A stretch of 25,739 nucleotides of DNA from Chara braunii (Eukaryota; Streptophyta; Charophyceae; Charales; Characeae). The notes below the pieces were generated by a model. The model had not been told where the DNA came from, searched no databases, and was given only the letters and a program-made list of their open reading frames with translations. This document shows positions 19,572 to 25,739 of the stretch, one piece after another. Both the position numbers and the translations under genes were made by a program. Positions within the stretch are counted from its first letter, which is position 1. Each line of letters begins with the position of its first letter. The DNA is taken from NCBI GenBank assembly GCA_003427395.1, contig BFEA01000284.1, forward strand, positions 1,046,473 to 1,072,211, given 5' to 3'.

Positions 19572-20366
19572 TCATGCTAAGGAATTTCCTATACAGTCTC
19601 GTATGTCGGACATTTTTTCTTCCACCTCATGCCACAATGAATAATCTCCGATCTGACCTGCTATCACCACATCTAACCGCCCATTTGGACCACGGCGATA
19701 CAACACAACAATGAACTTCAACCTATCCATATGCAACTCGTTCCGTGAAACACGCACAACCGCATTCACGAGTTTCCTACTTTTGTTTGAAGAAGCCACA
19801 CATAGCACTCTGGTGAAAGCACATCTGGTAATGGTCAACCGAACATAACACTACGACACAGCTTGTGGAGAAATCCCTGGACAACGTAGTGGGTACTGTT
19901 CCAAGAATAGACAATGACGAGCGCAGTCCACCAACTCCTGTTTCTGCGAACTTCCCAAAGTTTGTGGCGAAGAAGTGATGTACTCGCAGTCGAGGCGACT
20001 GCTACAGCAGGTAACGAAGCGGAATGATTTACGCACGTGGATGAGGAACTTGGGCTTGAGGACACCATCAGGCAGTGGAATGAGGTTCCCGAACTCTAAC
20101 ATATTGACAAACTTATAATGGTTTGCCCAAGGGCATGCAGATTCCATCGAGTTCCAATTAGCATCGATCCATCCGTCAAGATGTCGGTTCATGTATGGGA
20201 CGATGGTCATCCATGGGTCCTCTTCGAAGTCCTCTCTGGTTGCTTCGTGGAGCCACGTGTGACCGTTATAATGCCGCACCGATTTCGCATAAGGAGGAAA
20301 CGGTTTTGCTAAACGCGTGTGTCCCTCGGGACTCCCACTGACGCTTGTCGACGTTGTCGACGACAC
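19572..20366 (-). pseudogene. Array-family copy with one in-frame TAG (264 codons)
   Basis: One continuous minus frame interrupted only by TAG at 19851-19853 (codon 172). The codons after the stop stay in phase (VLCVASSNKS...). Blocks in order: WIDANWNSMESACPWANHYK (residues 66-85), KFVNMLEFGNLI (85-96), FLIHVRKSFRFVTC (107-120), the beta-rich VVRVSRNELHMDRLKFIVV, GPNGRLDVVIA, and the tail SLWHEVEEKMSDIRDCIG near residue 243. These match the intact copy 18258-19133 and copy 20745-21420. The frame opens with GTG rather than ATG, shortly after an in-frame TGA, so the native start may lie in an upstream exon. The product is unknown. With a single stop, a recent pseudogene is most likely; readthrough or an assembly error is possible. 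Confidence 0.6.
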
Positions 20367-20744
20367 TATGGACCCTACACATCACACACACATGAACGAA
20401 ACAATCGGACGTTCAATGTGTCACCTCCGTTGTTTGTCGAAATATATTTCACAATTGTTAATTTCATGCATTAAGCCTGACGAATATCCCTACATACTTT
20501 CGTGTACATGTATTGTACAATAACCACGGCAGGCATCTCCGCCTGATGTGTCCGTCATGCTCTAACCGTCATTTTCCCCCCTAGTTAAACGACTTTTTCT
20601 CCATTCTCAACTCTCACTGATGATACATGCCTATCTATGTCAAACCATCTAATCATCTCAAACAATGCGTGGAACATGTTTGCCTTCATAACTATACAAA
20701 CCGTGCAGGGGTGAGCCGAATGTAAGCGTTTTCAAACCCTCGGG
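20367..20744. other. Spacer within the array
   Basis: No gene supported. It separates two array copies. A (CA)-rich word lies near 20377-20392. Short + strand frames have no features. Confidence 0.45.
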
Positions 20745-21420
20745 CTAGTCATCGTCGTCCCTATCGAATGACGATATATATGACATATTCACGAAACTGT
20801 GCGTACCAGCGAGAGCGATGCCGATAGCATATCTTACGGTGCATATTTTATCCTCTACTTCGTCCACCGACTCTTTGACATTAAATACTGAATTGTCACA
20901 TTCCTCCTCACTCCACATTGCTTCGCATCTTGCCTCTATTAACCTTCCACCCTTGTCTGTGCATGCTACATAATTGACTCTACATAAATCGACATCGTTT
21001 AATAAAATTCTTACAGAGCAATAAGATATGCGCTGAGCGGTTGTCCCTGCTTCGTTCCGCACGGGATAAGTTGCGATTCTGTTGCACAATCTTCCACACC
21101 TTTGAAGTTCGTTTCCGAACCGCATCGGCCATGTCGAGGTGATGTTCTTACGAGCTTGCATGAGATTACTCCGTCCTCCTCACAACACTCGTTGTCCGAT
21201 TCTTGGCTTGTAATAGATACAAGTGGGTCATAAGTATCGTGGTGGTCGTACATCCAGTGAATGTCCTCGTAGTTTGGTATATGCACTGTCTGGAGGGAGG
21301 CAGGACATATTTCGATGAGTCGTCCCCATTCCATCTCGTTAGCGAATCTGAAGTCGTGCGCTCATGGACATTCTATCATCGCAATATCCCAATCGCTCTC
21401 GCTCCAGTACCCAACTTTTC
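20745..21420 (-). pseudogene. Array-family copy with TGA at a conserved Trp codon and a frameshift
   Basis: From about 21409 the minus frame reads YWSESDWDIAMIECP, then TGA at 21362-21364, then AHDFRFANEMEWGRLIEIC. The paralogue at 19572-20366 has ...ACP-W-ANHYKFVNMLEFGNLI at the same place, so TGA replaces the conserved Trp (TGG to TGA is one step). The first frame stops at 21011. The rest of the homology is in a second frame (21161-20745): CSVRILLNDVDLCRVNYVA, GGRLIEA, and the tail SVFNVKESVDEVEDKICTV. That tail aligns without gaps to SVYDLENALSRLAHRFCSV of copy 21618-22394. It ends in an acidic DRDDDD. Function unknown. The nonsense codon plus the frame change point to a pseudogene, although a small intron could explain the frame change. 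Confidence 0.58.
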
Positions 21421-21617
21421 CTCGTCATGGCAGCACACTCAACCATGGATTGACTCCAAGTGCCTCGACAATCCTCAATTTCGTGTTCTCGTCCAATCGC
21501 CGCTGACGCTTGTTGTCGCCGGTATCCATCCTACCACTTGAAGGATCACGTGAAGCAACTTCTGTATACAACACATACACAACTGTAAGCATGTTTGCGA
21601 TGAACGTAAGAAATATG

Positions 21618-22394
21618 TTACGCTACTTCACCCTTGTCCAACTCCTCGTGATATCCTATCACACGAGGTATCGTTATTCTCTTTTTCACGCCTCCCGCCG
21701 TGTTGTCCGTCATCTTGTATGGCACGTGTCGGTGTGTCCTGTTCATGCGTCGGAACAAGTGTTTCACATCGACAATCGTTTTTGTTCTGGTCTTCTTCAA
21801 GTATATGCTGGTTCCACCATCGTTCAATGTGTGTAGCATCTTCACAGCAACTGTTCCGACAATGGATGTCCTTTGCCGTACAAACTGTATCATCGCATCT
21901 CGAATGACACTACAGAAACGGTGGGCGAGCCTCGACAGGGCGTTCTCCAAGTCGTACACGGAGCAGTCCATGTCATGCATTTCATCGTGCCTCGTCTTGT
22001 GCCGCTCGATACGCGTACAACAATATGTCATCCTATGACGTGCTTCAAACGCAATGCATAGTATTTTTTCATGATTGCATGTCGTATAGTGGTCATATAT
22101 CGAACCGCATCCGTAAAAAAAATTATTCCATTGCGGTGCACCGAGTTTCCAAAAGTGGCCTTCCGGATCACATGTCTTGGCCATCCTCAAGATCTTGCGT
22201 TGCAAATGCGGAGACCACAAGTCGAATGTGGGGCAAAAAATTGTCTCGTCGGTGGTGCGGATACCGACTGCAATCATTTGTTGCGTGTAACGATGTGGAA
22301 TAAATTCGTCATAGCGTATGGGTGTTCCCCATGCGTTCGCAATGTTACTTATAATGTGGTCCTCGTCCATACTTGGAAAATCCCACGGCAACAA
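21618..22394 (-). CDS. Uncharacterised protein (up to 258 codons), array-family copy
   Basis: Open throughout. The first in-frame ATG is at 22370, preceded by a TTG-initiated extension after a TAG, so an upstream exon is possible. Function unknown. Visible blocks: CDPEGHFWKLGAPQWNNFFY (residues 75-94), GSIYDHYTTC, then EKILCIAFEARHRMTYCCTR. The helical tail SVYDLENALSRLAHRFCSV (145-163) follows, then about 95 more residues rich in Lys, Arg and Thr. The AP-x6-Y-x3-S[IL] spacing equals that in the intact copy 18258-19133. The tail block matches copy 20745-21420 residue by residue with conservative changes. The basic C-terminal extension is absent from the others, so it may be extra coding sequence or frame drift. 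It is the first copy of the array, about 200 bp downstream of the DUF7869-type gene on the same strand. Confidence 0.52.
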   Translation of the reverse strand: MLPWDFPSMDEDHIISNIANAWGTPIRYDEFIPHRYTQQMIAVGIRTTDETIFCPTFDLWSPHLQRKILRMAKTCDPEGHFWKLGAPQWNNFFYGCGSIYDHYTTCNHEKILCIAFEARHRMTYCCTRIERHKTRHDEMHDMDCSVYDLENALSRLAHRFCSVIRDAMIQFVRQRTSIVGTVAVKMLHTLNDGGTSIYLKKTRTKTIVDVKHLFRRMNRTHRHVPYKMTDNTAGGVKKRITIPRVIGYHEELDKGEVA

Positions 22395-22595
22395 ACTACA
22401 CTATCGAGATGTATGCCGACAATAATGACAGACTGTACATGTCAGCAAACAACAAGCAAACTTGTACACGCAGTAATGACATGCTACATCATTCGCAAAC
22501 TCCTCGAAATGAGAGATGTCAGCATACACAAATATTCTCACTGTAGTCATATATCGTTATGAGTGTAGCACCATGATTTTCGGTACACCCACTTT

Positions 22596-25449
22596 TCATA
22601 AAGATGAAGACAATAAACCCTCGTCTTCTTGTCCCGATAGGTACATGGAAGACGAAGATGCTTCAACAGCGCGAGTCAGCATGTCAGAACAAACAAGTGT
22701 GTCGGCAACGGCGAGGGATTGTTGTGCGTTGATGGCATCGCTCTTTCTGATTCTCATCCCGACCGCCGAGCGTTTGTTGCTGGCCCATGCCCAAGCAACG
22801 CTTTTCAAGTCTTGTCATTCAGGCTCAGACTCTGTCTCCACCCTCCAATTCTTGTTCCATGCGTCTGCATACAACTCGCGAACACTACGCTCGCGGCTAC
22901 AAGGCCTCCAATACTGAACAAGGACGCGACTTTCGTCCTTCTCTTGGACACGCCCCACCCAGAACGTGCACCCCTGCGCGACGTGGTCGTCCGAAGGCCT
23001 GAGAACGACGAAACAATCGACGTCGACCGCCACGCAAGGGTCGAATTCAGGTTTTGGAGCATCTTTCTTGTGACCCACGAAGCATGGTTTTCTTGCGGGC
23101 GATGCAAGCTTGTGAGCAGTCATGGGCTCGAAGCCAGGTTTGTCAGCCCTCGGGCTCGGCCAGAATGCCGTTTAAAGAGGAACCGTCCCCGTCTCTTCGA
23201 CTTCAATGCAATCAAACTCGCGCAGGCGATCTTTCCAGTATTGCAATCTGGTCATTTTCAGTTGTCTGTCCTCTAAAGATTGGGTTTCTCATTAGTGAAT
23301 CTTATCTTCCCAAGAATTCTTCAGTACTCGTAAGCCCGCCTTGCCACTGACGAAAACGCCACAGTTTGGATTGGGCGACTCACGGCAAGGCTGGAACCCA
23401 CATTCCGGCCCTGCCCAACTGTTGTCCTTGTTCCTCTTGAACCAGTACATAGGCCCTGTCCTAGGCTCCCACCTTTTTTTGTTGCAGTACTCTTTGTACA
23501 CCATCGCAGGGTTTTCGTCGTCCATGTAAAATCGAAAAAGGTGTGGAGTAGAGTGACCGGATATCCTTAGATCAAGGTAAGGGGACACAACAGTTTTTCA
23601 GTCTACTATCTCCGTGACATGCGTGCAATCTACGGGTTCCTCACAAGAATGTTGCAGCACGGAGAACAGTTCATCCATAGTGTAAGCATCACAGCCGCTG
23701 AGTTTCCTGGCGAACAAACTAAATTTTGCATCGATGTCCGTGTGGGTGTGGCCCACAATCATGAATCCTATCAGGACCTCCTCGAAGATACGGAACTTGA
23801 CTAACAACGCAAGGAAAGCAAACACGTATCTATTCTTGTTCTCACCTCCACAGTTATCCGCTTGCACCCTCAACAGCGGGGGAAGCTCCCCATCGTGCGC
23901 CTGCACCTCTCTCAACGCTCTTGCAATGGATGTGACTACGAAATTCGAACTGTGTGATAAATATGGGAACCAGGTGTGAACGAAGAGCGAGGGATTCCTT
24001 CCATGTGCAATTAGACCGGTGAGATATGTTTTCATCATAGTGTTGTTCGCCATCTCTTTCGATAACCGCCTGCGTGCGGCATGGGGAATCGTTGTTTTTG
24101 CTTGATCCATCCCGTCTATTATGATGCATAAGCTCTCTCTCTACTTGAACTGCGACTCCGCCAACCAAACGCTGTAGAGTTTGCGATGACTCTTTGAAGA
24201 GCCAAATGGTATTTATGTTGCGCAACAAGTTGGCGCTTTGGCCCCGGAAGGGGCCCCTCGATGCGAATGGCCCAACCAATACATTCGTTGCACCTTCGTG
24301 ATCGGTAGCTCGAGCCAGACGAACCTGCCAGAAAAAATCTCGCCACATTTTGCAGAAGATTTGATACGACGAGCAAGCAACGCCGATTTTTTGAAGTCTT
24401 CTTTCGATGCTCCGATGAACATCTCTCTTCGTAGCATATACAGAAGGAAGGCGGATGCGGTTTCTAATCTAAAAAAGCGGGTCCGTCTCTGTCTGATCTG
24501 GCATCGGATTGGATTCGTTAAGAATTATATCTTCAAATGCCGACCACGTAATGGCGAATTTTGCGTTCGTCCTAGGGCGCCCTTCATGGCCATGAACGAC
24601 ATTTATCGTTCCGTCGTCGAGGTCGTCTGTGTGCCTTTTATACGTATTCCGCCCCACTCCTAAAATGAGACACCAGGCGGTCACACAAATTGGACGCATT
24701 TGCACTATTGGTTTCACAGAAGGTTCAGAGAGATAAAGTTTTGCAATTTTGAAATCCACCACTTGCGACTGTGCTGGCCTGTAAGCGCACGGTACTCACG
24801 TCTACATTTCTGAACATCTTGCACTTTCAACCGTCTAAGACATCCAAATTTCCTGGAGCATTTGTTTTTCAAAATTGTTTCGCACTCCTCAAGACTGCAT
24901 CTACGCTCGAATGCGGACGAAGAATCACTGCATCCTCTTTTCCTGTTCCTGTATGTGTATTTTCGCTTCCGTTGCTCCGGTCAAAGGAGGTCGTGGATTG
25001 CCGCGAGTGTTATCGTTTCCTATCAGCGCCACCCCATGGGACGGAGGAGTGGACCGTCCCTCGTCACCAGACTGTTCCTCCTCGAACTTGTGACTGTTTT
25101 CTTCGCCATCATGTTCCGTAACCGAGTCATCAGTGCAAATAGTAACAGGGTCTCCACGGTTGACGGTGGGTTGGCCATGTACATTGAAAGGAAGAGCATT
25201 GTTTATTATGTCGTCAAGAGTAAGACGACGGATGACATTATTAGAGGCAAGAAAAGATGGCACACCGATGTCGCTTCGTTTCCACGGCCTTCGAAGGAAG
25301 CGAGGCCCCGCTCTACGCTTGGACGGTGTGAGCGGTGTTGAAGGGGAGCGACTCTCGCAGCTGATAACCTTTATAGGAGACGTTCTCCGTTGCACTTCAT
25401 GTTTCAATGACGGAGAAACGTAACGGCAACTCTTGTTGTCGCTACTCAT
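22596..25449 (-). pseudogene. DUF7869-type gene broken by many frameshifts
   Basis: Segments in order but in changing frames. ATG 25449 opens a disordered N-terminus (174 residues, to 24925). A Cys-rich block follows (CSLEECETILKNKC ... KFGCLRRLKV, from 24899). Then comes PICVTAWCLILGVGRNTYKR, an HTH-like segment (about 24693-24634), and NRIRLPSVYATKRDVHRSIE (about 24465). RCNECIGWAIRIEGP starts near 24295. The core CIIIDGMDQAKTTIPH ... QADNCGGENKN ... GHTHTDID spans about 24128-23730. HSTPHLFRFYMDDENPAMVY starts near 23555, and LQYWKDRLREF lies at about 23245-23210. A domain with CFVVLRPSDDHVAQGCTFWV (about 23012-22953) and a tail to 22596 complete it. The order and motifs match what I know as DUF7869 proteins, which occur in many eukaryotes and often in multicopy. 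At least eight frame changes, some within a few bases, exclude introns as the sole cause. No active product is expected. Confidence 0.72.
23598..24137 (-). other. DUF7869 core with candidate acidic triad
   Basis: The longest unbroken part of the gene (about 180 residues). Conserved Asp positions are visible in IIDGMDQ (about 24119-24102), QADN (about 23864-23853) and GHTHTDID (23753-23730). Spacing from the DGMDQ motif to QADN is about 85 residues, and from QADN to the last motif about 40. The arrangement recalls RNase H-like DDE/D enzymes, but this is inference from spacing and motif shape only. Confidence 0.6.
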
Positions 25450-25739
25450 GATGGGATATTCACCCTGTCCTCCAACCTATATGTACAGGAGACAATGGCG
25501 GTACGTATCGGTGGACGTATTAGCATTGGAAGGACGAGACGCAACTGTTCAGAGCAGGCTAACCGCCATATTGCGTGAGATGGGCAAGTCTATAGCAGTA
25601 TCAATAATATATACCCTCAAAACATCATAACACTATGGATACCACAAGTCATCACAACCGTTGATCCCCCCCCTCCCCCTTCCCTCCCCCTTCCCTCCCC
25701 CCCCCCCCCCCCCCACCCCCCCCCCCCCATCCCCCTCCA
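25450..25739. other. Upstream flank ending in a poly-C tract
   Basis: 5' flank of the DUF7869-type gene. TACATATAGG at about 25480-25489 is a loose TATA-like word roughly 30 bp before the ATG, so it is weak evidence for a promoter. From about 25666 to the end the + strand is almost pure C with scattered T and A, a low-complexity end that may be unreliable sequence. Confidence 0.5.

Noticed and set aside
22719-23276. 185-codon + strand ORF, also + ORFs at 22071-22562 and 24238-24663
   Set aside because: They are antisense to recognisable minus-strand homology (DUF7869-type gene and array copy), so they are shadows.

Overview
The window looks like nuclear DNA from a large, repeat-rich eukaryotic genome. 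It has long GA, CA and GT microsatellites, poly-A and poly-T tracts, tiny N gaps inside microsatellites, a decayed retrotransposon gag and a decayed DUF7869-type gene. I saw no bacterial operon, ribosome-binding sites, tRNA or rRNA. My best guess, by inference only, is a streptophyte alga such as Chara braunii. The gag and DUF7869-like proteins resemble ones I remember from that genome.

Layout. 1-5356 is non-coding: microsatellites, short tandem duplications and a telomere-like hairpin. 5357-6984 (+) is the gag part of an LTR retrotransposon, ending in a CCHC zinc knuckle and broken by stops and frameshifts. No pol follows it. 6985-14413 is mostly non-coding, with two clusters of GC-rich palindromes around a GT/GA microsatellite and a few doubtful ORFs. 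14461-16940 holds two tandem copies of a unit of about 1.14 kb. Copy 1 is interrupted by a 38-bp perfect palindrome identical to the Nextera mate-pair junction adapter, flanked by an exact 187-bp duplication. That is a library or assembly artefact, not biology.

17272-22394 (-) is the most interesting part. It is a head-to-tail array of four, possibly five, diverged copies of one protein family that I cannot name. The copies are 18258-19133 (intact, 291 aa), 19572-20366 (one TAG), 20745-21420 (a TGA and a frameshift), 21618-22394 (258-codon open frame) and perhaps 17272-17688. Shared blocks in the same order show that they are paralogues.

Directly upstream on the same strand, 22596-25449 is a multiply frameshifted gene of the DUF7869 type. 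It keeps a Cys-rich N-terminus, the IDGMDQ, QADN and GHTHTDID motifs, and the C-terminal domain. These motifs suggest an RNase H-like, transposase-like fold, but that is inference. Whether the array and this gene ever formed one mobile unit cannot be decided here, because no terminal repeats were found. The window ends in a poly-C tract.
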